Source: PNNG01 sp964577055 (lineage in GTDB: Bacteria; Bacteroidota; Bacteroidia; UBA7662). Taken from it: a stretch of DNA of 64,000 bases. The position numbers and the translations under genes are program-made. Below are positions 56,410-64,000 of this stretch, in pieces. Where the stretch lies: the NCBI GenBank assembly GCA_964577055.1, contig CAZNWC010000001.1, forward strand, positions 1-64,000. Direction: 5' to 3'. A model generated the notes under the pieces. It saw nothing but the letters and a program-made list of their open reading frames with translations, was not told where the DNA came from and made no database searches. Positions within the stretch are counted from its first letter, which is position 1. Each line of letters begins with the position of its first letter.

Positions 56410-56613
56410 ATGAGCAAGTTCATTAACATCTGTTTGGCTACCGCAGCATTGGTTGTTTTTAGCCAGTTGGCCTTTGCCCAGCCACCCCCTCCTGCCAATC
56501 CAGCCGCCGTGCCCATCGACGGAGGTTTGAGTATCCTTTTAGCAGCTGGTGCCGGTTTGGGTGCCAAAAAAGCTTGGGACCTCCGCAAGCAACAAGCTGA
56601 AAAAAACGATTGA
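56410..56613 (+). CDS. PID-CTERM microprotein
   Basis: A 67-residue protein starting 20 bp after the large T9SS protein, so it is co-transcribed with it. It has a signal peptide (residues 1-~23, ending AFAQ), a short proline run, and then a PIDGG motif directly before a hydrophobic helix and a basic stop-transfer (SILLAAGAGLGAKKAWDLR). This matches the PID-CTERM tripartite sorting signal found on tiny Bacteroidota proteins, formally similar to exosortase-type CTERM signals. Almost nothing lies between the two signals, so it is either a processed peptide or a small membrane-anchored partner of the preceding protein. No exosortase gene is in the window. Confidence 0.85.
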   Translation: MSKFINICLATAALVVFSQLAFAQPPPPANPAAVPIDGGLSILLAAGAGLGAKKAWDLRKQQAEKND

Positions 56614-56633
56614 TTTCAGTGCGTTTTAACTAT

Positions 56634-56658
56634 AAAGCCTCCTTCGGGAGGCTTTTTT
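56634..56658 (+). terminator. Intrinsic terminator after the PID-CTERM gene
   Basis: Nine-pair stem AAAGCCTCC/GGAGGCTTT on a TTCG tetraloop, followed by T-run, 21 bp after the stop. Confidence 0.9.
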
Positions 56659-56797
56659 ATGGGCTGTAAACTTTGGGCGCTGGCCTGTTCCAAAGCCTGA
56701 CCGAAGGGCGACGGCATTGTTTCCCGCAGAAAACGCAGATTAACGCAGAGCTAAGATGCTACGCCCGTTTGCAAAAGCTTCAAAAAACCCCAGCGCC

Positions 56798-56971
56798 AAC
56801 AGCGCGAAGCGCAACCACAGGCCATTAGGCCACCCACAGCACGAAGTGCATTCACAGGCCGTCAGACCACCCACAGCGCGAAGCGCAACCACAGGCCGTT
56901 AGGCCGCCCACAGCACGCAGTGCATCAACAGCACGCAGTGCGCCCACAGCACACAGTGCGCCCACAGGTCA
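56798..56971. repeat. Tandem array of ten 18-bp units, each with a small palindrome
   Basis: About ten units of the form CACAG + ten-base palindrome core + three bases, at an 18-bp period. The cores alternate among CGCGAAGCGC (twice), GCCNTTAGGC (GCCATTAGGC and GCCGTTAGGC, with GCCGTCAGAC related), and CACGAAGTGC / CACGCAGTGC / CACACAGTGC. Compensating changes keep most cores self-complementary. It ends at the stop codon of the downstream minus-strand receptor gene. The flank 56659-56797 has CGCAGAAAACGCAGA-type words and no gene. Confidence 0.9.
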
Positions 56972-59770
56972 TCAACCCTTCCGAAAGTGCCGGATATTGT
57001 AAGTGAAGGTCATCATCCAAAACTGCTGCAACACGGTGGTCTGCACGTCTTCTACATAAGTTTCGGTCACGTTACGGGCAATGCTGTTGTTTTGGTTCAG
57101 CAAGTCAAAAACCGACAATTTGAGCTCTGCCCGGCGATCCTTGCCAAAACGATAACCCATACCAGCATTCCACAAAGTAAATGACTGATTAAAGCCATCT
57201 TCCAAACCTGCAAAGGCATTGTACAATACATCGCTGCTGAAAACCAAGGCGGGAATGGGCAACCAATTGATGCGGAAATTCGCATTGTGGATGTAATAAT
57301 CGTTGTTGAGCTGCGGCTGAATGCTGTTGAATACCGTATTGTAGTTCAGAGCATATCCGAGAGTAAAGTCCAACTCCTTGCTGATGTTCGATCCGATGGT
57401 CAAACCGGTGTTGATGTTGTGGGTCAGCGCTTCGTTGGCCACTCCGTTGATCAGGCTGGGACTGTTGTTGATGGTGTAGCCTGCATTCAAGTTGATATTG
57501 CTTTTTAGCACTTTGAGCGGGAAGCCATATGAAGCAAAAGTCCGGAAATTATATGCCCCATGCACATTCACGGGCTGAATGAGTTGCGCGCCCCGTACCA
57601 ACGCAATGCCGCCGGGCAAAATCGTATCTACACGTGCAATAAAAGTGCTGTTTGCAATTTGATTGTTCACCAAGTTCAAACTGGCAAACACGAAAAAAGA
57701 AGTTCCCTTTTTCGCATTTGCGTCCCTGAACCTGCCACCCAAACGATGCGTATACGATTGGCCCAAATTCGGATTCCCGGCACGCAACTGCAACGTATTG
57801 CTGTTGTCAACCACGTTTTGCAATTGGCTCAAAGTTGGCAATTCGATGCTGCTGCGGTAAAACAAACGCATATTGGCCGTTTTACTAAAATTGTAACGAA
57901 ACATGGCCGTGGGCAACCAATTGTAAAAGTCGCGAGACGCCTCTAGATCACGCGGAAACAACTGTTGGCTGAACAGGTTCGATACCTGGTAGTTGGTGCC
58001 CAGCATCCACTCATATTTTTCGGTGTGGTAGCGGAAGCGCGCACCCCACGTATTTGAGCGAATGTTGTTGTCGAATTCATTGGAAATGGCGCTGTCGACC
58101 AGGTTATAGGCCCCGGTAACCGGATCAAAATTATTGGCCCTTTGCTCCGAAACCCCAAAGGTAAACTGGGGTGCATAGCTGATTTCAAGCATCGACCGTT
58201 CGGTCAACGCTTCGGTAAATACCAGATCGGCACGGAAACGCTGGTTAAAATTGCGGCTGCTGATCTCCTGATCCACCAACAAGGTGTCGGCTAAGGCGGG
58301 TCCATCGAGGTTAAGGGCATATAAATTGCGTAAGCCATTTGTTCGGCCGGCATCCCCGTTCACATTCACCGAAATGGTGCGCCCCTTTTTGTCAAAGCGG
58401 TGACGAAACTGCAGGTCTCCATTGAGGTTCCAACCATCTGCCACATTTTGCTGCTGATTTTCGGTACTGTTAATAGGTAAGGCCAATCGGTTGGTGATAC
58501 CGGCAAAAGTATTCTCTTGATTCCGGTTTTGCCAGCTGATGCGTGGTGTAAAAATGAGACTGTTACTGCTGTCAATGTTGTATTCCAAGCGCATATTGAG
58601 CCGATGGTTTACGCCCAAATTGGTCGAAAGACTGCTTTCGTTGTACAGCTGACCGATGCCATCGTTTAAAAAAAACTGACGGCTCACAAGGCTCTGCTGT
58701 TCGTTGTCGCTTCGGTTAAAAAAGTAACTGGCACTCATCTTGCCTTTGGCGCCCCAATTGTCGCTGTAATTCACACCAAAAGCTTGGGTAGCACTGATGC
58801 CTCCTTGTTGACCGGTCAGAAAGTTGGCTGCATCACTGCTACCACCCACGCCACCCGGACGACCTCCTCCCGGACGGCCACCACCTGGCCGAGCAGCTGC
58901 CGGGCTGAGCCCACTCAAATCCTGGCTGCTAAAATTCTGCTGGTTGATGTTGTTGGCCATGCCCAACAGGGTGATGCGTTTTTTACCCGCAAAAAAGTTC
59001 ACCGTTCCACCCGTCATGTAGCGGTTGTCGGTGCCGTAACCCGCGTAAACTTTGCCAAAACGGCTGTTATCGAGTCCGGTTTTGGTAATGATATTGAGCG
59101 TTTTTTCGGTATTGCCATCGTTGAAACCCGTGAATTGTGCCTGATCGCTCAGCCGGTCGATGAGTTGGATTCTATCTACCACCTCGGCTGGTAAATTCCG
59201 CAGGGCCATGGTGGCATCGTCGCCAAAAAACTCCTGTCCGTCTAACAACACCCGGCGCACTTGTTCGCCTTGTGCTTGAACCTGACCATTTTCAACGGTG
59301 ATACCCGGCATTTTCCGCACCAGCTGCTCGGCATCGGCATCGGGATTCACTTTAAAGGCATCGGCCCGAATTTCGGTGGTATCGCCGCGCTGTTCTACGC
59401 GCTGCTCCACGCCTTCAATGCGTACTTCGCCCAAGGTTTTTACATCTTCTTTGAGGCTGTAAGGTGGCAGTTGCAGCAGGTTTTGTTCACGGGGAACACG
59501 AATTCGCTCTACCCGGGTTTCATACCCCACAAAACTCATTCTCAACACATAAGGCCCTGGACGGTCAAGTTTGAGTTCAAATTGTCCTTGTACATTGGTG
59601 ATGGTTCCGGTTACTTTACTGCTATCGAAGCCCGAAACGGCCACCACGTTTACGCCCGGAAGCGGACCTGCACCACCGGCATCGCGTACGCTGCCTTTGA
59701 TTAGGTACTGGGCCACAACAACCTCACTTAAAAACAACAAGAAAATAAAGATGGCAAAACTTCGACGCAT
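56972..59770 (-). CDS. TonB-dependent receptor-like outer-membrane protein with CarboxypepD domain
   Basis: A 932-residue outer-membrane protein. After a signal peptide ending VVVAQ there is a CarboxypepD-regulatory-like domain (GSVRDAGGAGPLPGVNVVAV, then GQFELKLDRPGPYVLRM). A plug region (DAEQLVRKMPGITVENG, VRRVLLDGQEFFGDDA) leads into an outer-membrane beta-barrel family 3-type barrel, ending MTFTYNIRHFRKG. A repeat-rich linker of the PGGGR type near residue 305 lies in a loop. Receptors of this subtype often lack a TonB box, and the substrate is not indicated. It follows an unrelated small outer-membrane gene on the same strand by about 140 bp. Confidence 0.88.
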   Translation of the reverse strand: MRRSFAIFIFLLFLSEVVVAQYLIKGSVRDAGGAGPLPGVNVVAVSGFDSSKVTGTITNVQGQFELKLDRPGPYVLRMSFVGYETRVERIRVPREQNLLQLPPYSLKEDVKTLGEVRIEGVEQRVEQRGDTTEIRADAFKVNPDADAEQLVRKMPGITVENGQVQAQGEQVRRVLLDGQEFFGDDATMALRNLPAEVVDRIQLIDRLSDQAQFTGFNDGNTEKTLNIITKTGLDNSRFGKVYAGYGTDNRYMTGGTVNFFAGKKRITLLGMANNINQQNFSSQDLSGLSPAAARPGGGRPGGGRPGGVGGSSDAANFLTGQQGGISATQAFGVNYSDNWGAKGKMSASYFFNRSDNEQQSLVSRQFFLNDGIGQLYNESSLSTNLGVNHRLNMRLEYNIDSSNSLIFTPRISWQNRNQENTFAGITNRLALPINSTENQQQNVADGWNLNGDLQFRHRFDKKGRTISVNVNGDAGRTNGLRNLYALNLDGPALADTLLVDQEISSRNFNQRFRADLVFTEALTERSMLEISYAPQFTFGVSEQRANNFDPVTGAYNLVDSAISNEFDNNIRSNTWGARFRYHTEKYEWMLGTNYQVSNLFSQQLFPRDLEASRDFYNWLPTAMFRYNFSKTANMRLFYRSSIELPTLSQLQNVVDNSNTLQLRAGNPNLGQSYTHRLGGRFRDANAKKGTSFFVFASLNLVNNQIANSTFIARVDTILPGGIALVRGAQLIQPVNVHGAYNFRTFASYGFPLKVLKSNINLNAGYTINNSPSLINGVANEALTHNINTGLTIGSNISKELDFTLGYALNYNTVFNSIQPQLNNDYYIHNANFRINWLPIPALVFSSDVLYNAFAGLEDGFNQSFTLWNAGMGYRFGKDRRAELKLSVFDLLNQNNSIARNVTETYVEDVQTTVLQQFWMMTFTYNIRHFRKG

Positions 59771-59909
59771 AAGAAATACTTCAACCCGGGTACGACCTAC
59801 AAAATGAAATAAAGTTTAAACTTCAAAGATAGCTTTTTGAAATTGCTATTATTGGCCGATGATGGGTAAGATCAAAATGAGGAAGATGGGTATCTGAAAG
59901 ATAAACACC

Positions 59910-60575
59910 TCAAAAAGGACGTACGACCGTTAGTTGGAGACTGTCCCATAAATCCAATCCTGGAATGCCAATCAGCCCGAAACGCATGCCATATTCCCAG
60001 TTTTGGTTGGGTACATAACTAAAACCGATTCCGATACGAGGAAGAGGCAGCGCTAAAAATCTGGTATCGGTTGCTTGATGTGGAGAAGAAGAAACAAATG
60101 GATTTATTGGGTAAACGGTTGCAAAATGTCCCTCTTCAATGCGATGTTGTAAAAAAAGAAATTGAATACCCGATTCGAGCTCGAATCGAAGCTTTTTTTG
60201 ACCTAATTGCCAACGTCCTAATACCGGTACTGAAAGCAGAAAACCCTTTACATTGTATTGGTACAAATAAAAGACATCCGCATCTTGACGGGTGTGCCGT
60301 TGGTTGTTGGCAACGAAACGGTAATACTCCAATCCGGCTTCGAGCGCGAAACGTTTGTACTTCCTACCCAAACGCACACCAATCGCCGGTTGGTACATGC
60401 CAACAATTTCACGGAAAGTAAATGGTTCAGGATAAATCCGTTCAGTGGGTTCGGCAAAAGGAACTACACCAAGCTGCACGCCTATGAAAAAATCCTTACC
60501 AACCGTTTCCTGCTGTGATTTACCAGTATCAGGAAACAACAAAAAAAACAAAATACAAAGTCCAGGTAAGCGCAT
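59910..60575 (-). CDS. Hypothetical small outer-membrane beta-barrel protein
   Basis: A 221-residue protein with a signal peptide (ILFFLLFPDTGKSQ) and paired amphipathic strands such as FFIGVQLGVVPF, RFALEAGLEYYRF and LPRIGIGFSYVPNQNWEYGM, ending LTVVRPF. The layout is like PorT-type or outer-membrane-protein-beta-barrel domains of about eight strands. I cannot assign a family with certainty. It lies upstream of the large receptor-like gene on the same strand, 139 bp apart; whether they are co-transcribed is uncertain. Confidence 0.7.
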   Translation of the reverse strand: MRLPGLCILFFLLFPDTGKSQQETVGKDFFIGVQLGVVPFAEPTERIYPEPFTFREIVGMYQPAIGVRLGRKYKRFALEAGLEYYRFVANNQRHTRQDADVFYLYQYNVKGFLLSVPVLGRWQLGQKKLRFELESGIQFLFLQHRIEEGHFATVYPINPFVSSSPHQATDTRFLALPLPRIGIGFSYVPNQNWEYGMRFGLIGIPGLDLWDSLQLTVVRPF

Positions 60576-61000
60576 GCAACGTGAAATTTTAACGGCGAAG
60601 GAATACGTCGTCCGTAAACCCTGAAAAAAGGAAAAATCGGCTTGACCTTGGTTAAAATGACTCCGATTCTATGCTAAAATATCGAAAATATTAAACGAAC
60701 AAAAAATATTCTGTTCACCGTTAGATAACCAACCCCATTAGGGTAACGTAATCACCATCTGTTAATGCTTTGGATATGCCATTAGAAAAACCAGGGAGTA
60801 CGTAGCAGTGTGTCACCTATACATCATCGTTTGTTGGTGGCTTTGAAGTGTACGTCTACTACAACCCATATACCCGAAAGCTAAAGTGCAAAGCTAAAAT
60901 CAGCATGCTAAAATGCTCGATTTTCGCACATTTTAGCAAACCATTAGGCAGCCCGCATCGTTTCTTTACCGAACTTTGCACCGCAAATAACCTACGGGTA
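60576..61000. other. AT-rich spacer with one long inverted repeat
   Basis: No gene recognised on either strand. TGCTAAAATG (60906-60915) and CATTTTAGCA (60929-60938) form a ten-pair stem with a 13-base loop, about 60 bp before ccmE. It must include the ccm promoter and the promoter of the divergent barrel gene. A plus-strand frame continues upstream of the ccmE ATG but lacks family signatures. Confidence 0.55.
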
Positions 61001-61432
61001 ATGAAAAAAACACATCTCCTCCTCATCCTGCTCATTGCAGTGGCCATTGGGGCCATCATCAGCACAGTGGGCGACAGCAGTTCGTACGAAAATTTTGGTG
61101 TAGCTGCCTCCAATCCCGAACGTGAGTACCATGTAGTGGGTACGCTTGCACGGGTGGATGAAATGGAATACAATCCCGAACAAGACGCCAATTTGTTCAA
61201 GTTTTACCTGCAAGACAATGCTGGCGAAGTACACCAGGTGGTTTTTTACGGTACCAAACCACAAGATTTTGAGCGCTCAGAGCAGGTGGTGATTGTGGGA
61301 CAAATGACCGGCGAGCATTTTACCGCCCAAAAAATACTGACCAAGTGTCCTTCGAAATACACCGAAGACGAAATCAACATCGAAGAGTACGAAGAGCATA
61401 CTGCCACAGGAACAGCCCCCGCAACCAGCTGA
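61001..61432 (+). CDS. ccmE: Cytochrome c maturation heme chaperone CcmE, CxxxY type
   Basis: A 143-residue membrane-tethered periplasmic chaperone that carries heme to CcmF for attachment to apocytochrome c. The N-terminal anchor is LLLILLIAVAIGAIIS. The OB-fold follows with VVGTLARVDEMEY, FKFYLQDNAGEVHQVVFYG and VVIVGQMTG. The heme-attachment motif, usually HxxxY, is here KCPSKY with Cys116 and Tyr120, the CxxxY variant known from some bacteria and archaea. I used the ATG at 61001, which starts directly before the anchor. One base separates its stop from ccmF. Confidence 0.9.
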   Translation: MKKTHLLLILLIAVAIGAIISTVGDSSSYENFGVAASNPEREYHVVGTLARVDEMEYNPEQDANLFKFYLQDNAGEVHQVVFYGTKPQDFERSEQVVIVGQMTGEHFTAQKILTKCPSKYTEDEINIEEYEEHTATGTAPATS

Positions 61433-61433
61433 T

Positions 61434-63866
61434 ATGGAATATATAGGAGAAAATCTCTGGGCAGGCTGGCTGGGCCATGCTGCCGTCATCTTGTCGTTCT
61501 GCGCCTCTTTGCTCGCGTTGATCAGTTATACATTCGGGACCTTTAAAAAAGGTGATGATGCAGCTGGCTGGCGCAAAATGGGCAGATGGGCATTTTGGGC
61601 CCATGGCGTTGGCGTTTTGAGCATTGTAGTGGTGCTGTTTTACATCATCTACAATCATTTGTACGAATACCACTACGCCTGGAGCCATGCCTCGCGTGCC
61701 TTGCCGGTAAAATACATCATCTCGGCTTTTTGGGAAGGACAAGAAGGCAGCTTTTTGCTGTGGACCTTCTGGCATTTTGTGATTGGCTTGGTGCTGATGT
61801 ATTCCACCCGTTATTGGGAGTCGCCCGTGATGGCGGTGCTAAGTTTGGCCCAAGTGGCGCTTAGTTCCATGCTTTTGGGCATTTATGTGCTGGGCTACAA
61901 GGTAGGCAGCAGTCCATTTATTCTCCTGCGCGAAGCCATGCAGGCACCCATTTTTGCCAATCCCAACTATCTCGAATTCATCACCGATGGCAATGGCCTC
62001 AATCCACTCCTGCAAAATCCCTGGATGGTGATTCACCCTCCGGTGCTGTTTTTGGGATTCGCCAGTGTGATTGTGCCCTTTGCCTTTGCCATTGCAGGCC
62101 TCATCAAGGGTGAGTACAAAAATTGGATCACCCCTGCCCTGCCTTGGGGATTGTTTGCCGTGATGATATTGGGAACGGGCATCGTGATGGGTGCCGCCTG
62201 GGCCTATGAATCGCTCAACTTTGGGGGCTATTGGGCTTGGGACCCGGTTGAAAATGCTTCGCTCATCCCTTGGTTGACCCTGATAGGCGCCATTCACGTG
62301 ATGCATGCTTATAAAAAGACCGGCAATTCACTGCCTACCACCTTCATTTTGGTGATTGTAAGCTTCATCCTGATCCTTTACGCCACTTTCCTCACCCGCT
62401 CAGGCATTTTAGGTGAAAGTTCGGTGCATTCATTTACTGATTTGGGCATGTCGGGCCAACTGCTCGTATTCCTATTTGCCTTCATCTTATTGGGTGTAGG
62501 TTTGCTGGTGTACCGTTGGAAAAAGCTCCCCCGTTCCGAAAAGGACGAAAACACCTACTCACGCGAGTTTTGGTTGTTCATGGGCACGCTTATCCTCAGT
62601 CTCAGTGCCTTCCAAGTATTGGTAAGCACATCCATACCGGTAATCAACAAAATATTGGGCACCAATCTCGCTCCGCCAGCTGATCCCATTGCACACTACA
62701 ATCGTTGGCAGTTGCCCATGGCAGTGTTGATCATGGCACTGACCACCTTGGGCCAATACCTCAAATACAAAAAAAGCGATAGCCGTGCCTTCTACAGGGC
62801 ATTGATAATGCCCACCGTCGTGGCGGGTGTATTGACCATCGCCAGCATGATTCCGTTGAAAATTTATGCCTGGCCCCTGGTGATGTTGCTGTTTGCCAGC
62901 TGGTTTTCACTCACTGGCAACTTTGATATACTTCGCAAACAGTTCAAAAAGCTTTCTACTGCGGGCGCAGCTGTAGCCCACATCGGTTTTGCTTTGATGA
63001 TGGTGGGCGTATTAATTTCTTCGGCCAACAAACAAGTAGTATCGCTCAACCAAAGCGGTTTGAGTTTTGGTGAAAACTTCGATGCCAAACAAAATGCCGA
63101 AAACGTATTGCTTTGGAAGAACGAACCTACAGTAATGAACGATTACCGGGTTACCTATCTCGGCGACTCTATTGCTGAACCCAATCACTACTACAAGGTA
63201 TTTTACGAGCGCTTGGATGCAAAAGGCAATCCCAGCTACAGCTTCACGCTGTACCCCAACGCCCAAATCAACCCCAAAATGGGGCTCATTGCCAATCCCG
63301 ATACCAAACATTACCTCTTGCATGACCTGTACACCCACGTTACACAGGTAATCGACAAAGAAGCGTACAAGGACCGACCGAAGTGGCAGGAAGCCAAAAA
63401 AATCACCTTAAAAGGAAAAGGCGATACCCTGATGTTGGCCGAAAATCTGGTGATATTAGAAGGCATGCGCCTTGATTTGAATCCAGAAATGGCCGAGAAG
63501 GTGAAAGGTGCCGAAGTGGCTGTGGCTGCAAAATTGCGCGTAAAATCTATCCGCGGTGAACATGTCCTTGAACCGGTGTATGCCATCCAAAATGGAGCTG
63601 AATTCCGCTACGATGCTTCCAACGAAGAGGCGGGATTAAAAATCAGTTTGCTCAAAATCGACCCCAAGGCCGAAACGGTTGAGTTTTCCATCGCAGAGGC
63701 CAATCCGGGTCCCAAAGAATACATCATCATGAAGGCCATCAAATTCCCCTTCATCAATGTGTTGTGGTTGGGCACAGTGATTTTGGTTTTGGGATTCAGC
63801 ATGGCCATTATGGACCGTTACCGCGAGGCCAAGCGGCTCGAAGCACGTGAAAACGTCGTTGCCTGA
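61434..63866 (+). CDS. ccmF: Cytochrome c maturation heme lyase subunit CcmF
   Basis: An 810-residue membrane protein with about 15 helices. The tryptophan-rich WWD motif is GGYWAWDPVENASLIPWL, and the heme-ligand histidines lie in flanking segments such as WMVIHPPVLFLGFASVIVPF and GAIHVMHAYKKTG. It accepts heme from CcmE and ligates it to CXXCH cysteines of exported apocytochromes. A large periplasmic domain from about residue 540 to 770 is larger than in E. coli. It is coupled to ccmE and overlaps the next gene. Confidence 0.93.
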   Translation: MEYIGENLWAGWLGHAAVILSFCASLLALISYTFGTFKKGDDAAGWRKMGRWAFWAHGVGVLSIVVVLFYIIYNHLYEYHYAWSHASRALPVKYIISAFWEGQEGSFLLWTFWHFVIGLVLMYSTRYWESPVMAVLSLAQVALSSMLLGIYVLGYKVGSSPFILLREAMQAPIFANPNYLEFITDGNGLNPLLQNPWMVIHPPVLFLGFASVIVPFAFAIAGLIKGEYKNWITPALPWGLFAVMILGTGIVMGAAWAYESLNFGGYWAWDPVENASLIPWLTLIGAIHVMHAYKKTGNSLPTTFILVIVSFILILYATFLTRSGILGESSVHSFTDLGMSGQLLVFLFAFILLGVGLLVYRWKKLPRSEKDENTYSREFWLFMGTLILSLSAFQVLVSTSIPVINKILGTNLAPPADPIAHYNRWQLPMAVLIMALTTLGQYLKYKKSDSRAFYRALIMPTVVAGVLTIASMIPLKIYAWPLVMLLFASWFSLTGNFDILRKQFKKLSTAGAAVAHIGFALMMVGVLISSANKQVVSLNQSGLSFGENFDAKQNAENVLLWKNEPTVMNDYRVTYLGDSIAEPNHYYKVFYERLDAKGNPSYSFTLYPNAQINPKMGLIANPDTKHYLLHDLYTHVTQVIDKEAYKDRPKWQEAKKITLKGKGDTLMLAENLVILEGMRLDLNPEMAEKVKGAEVAVAAKLRVKSIRGEHVLEPVYAIQNGAEFRYDASNEEAGLKISLLKIDPKAETVEFSIAEANPGPKEYIIMKAIKFPFINVLWLGTVILVLGFSMAIMDRYREAKRLEARENVVA

Positions 63867-64000
63867 TATAGCCCTGTACGGCACAGGCAACCTTGCCTGG
63901 AAGCTTGGAGAAGCCTTGCACGCTGCCGGTTACCCTATTCACAGCGTGTGGGGCCGCAATCGGTCTGACCGGCAAGCCCTTGCACGCCGCTTACAAGCCC
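63847..64000 (+). CDS. Start of a Rossmann-fold DUF2520 / ProC-like protein, cut by the window end
   Basis: Translation from GTG 63847 gives VKTSLPDIALYGTGNLAWKL and then GEALHAAGYPIHSVWGRNR, open to the end of the window. The GTGNLA loop and the following RN fit the NAD(P)-binding fold of DUF2520-type, ProC-like oxidoreductases. It overlaps the last 20 bases of ccmF in another frame. A TTG at 63859 is an alternative start. Function of the family is not settled. Confidence 0.75.
   Translation, partial: MKTSLPDIALYGTGNLAWKLGEALHAAGYPIHSVWGRNRSDRQALARRLQA

Noticed and set aside
56798..56971. Array considered as a CRISPR
   Set aside because: The period is only 18 bp, the repeated part is five bases plus a changing palindrome and no cas gene is near.

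Overview
This 64 kb window is a chromosome segment from a member of the Bacteroidota. The evidence is a type IX secretion (T9SS) plug protein, a very large secreted protein with a T9SS type A C-terminal sorting domain, two TonB-dependent-receptor-like barrels with CarboxypepD-regulatory N-domains, a full six-gene Na+-NQR operon, an S46 dipeptidyl-peptidase, a PID-CTERM microprotein, and a tmRNA whose tag ends NNYALAA. Protein families alone do not let me name the genus. No rRNA, tRNA, prophage or CRISPR array was seen.

Layout. 1-5.4 kb: the 3' part of valS, then an AT-rich two-gene island (lipoprotein plus small barrel), closed on its right by a second copy of the last 180 bp of valS. 5.4-6.2 kb: a RAYT (REP-associated tyrosine transposase) gene with an early stop, and a dense cluster of palindromes beside it. 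6.2-13.5 kb (minus): a tightly coupled envelope operon of BatA-like protein, a dihydroorotase homologue that has lost its metal ligands, an unknown acidic protein, two DUF4199 membrane proteins, a GT2 and a GT4 glycosyltransferase. 13.5-15.9 kb (plus): an Mpo1-like (DUF962) protein coupled to an LTA4H-type M1 aminopeptidase lipoprotein. 16-24.4 kb (minus): an HU/SPOR fusion, an outer-membrane barrel, a 1,051-residue TPR protein and a TonB-dependent receptor. 24.5-32.3 kb (minus): Sua5/YrdC-type threonylcarbamoyl-AMP synthase, sucC and nqrABCDEF.

32.4-40.5 kb: ABC-F ATPase coupled to the T9SS plug protein (plus), then PIN-PhoH and the c-di-AMP phosphodiesterase-like PgpH (minus), then a thiolase (plus). 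40.5-43.4 kb: a decayed PAS sensor gene and a methyltransferase. 43.7-49.2 kb (plus): a class C beta-lactamase-like hydrolase, a biotin carboxylase and a DPP11-like S46 peptidase. 49.3-52.5 kb (minus): PlsC, an alanine/saccharopine dehydrogenase-like enzyme and tmRNA, separated by repeat-rich spacers. 53-60.6 kb: the T9SS cargo protein and the PID-CTERM microprotein (plus), an 18-bp-period array of small palindromes, a TonB-receptor-like barrel and a small outer-membrane protein (minus). 61-64 kb (plus): ccmE, ccmF and the start of a Rossmann-fold DUF2520-type gene.

Most genes are housekeeping or envelope genes. The unusual material is the valS 3'-end duplication around foreign-looking DNA, the RAYT with its palindromes, the dead dihydroorotase inside a membrane operon, the PID-CTERM microprotein, and several structured repeat families in the spacers (18-bp palindromic array, heptamer tandems, directional REP-like palindromes).
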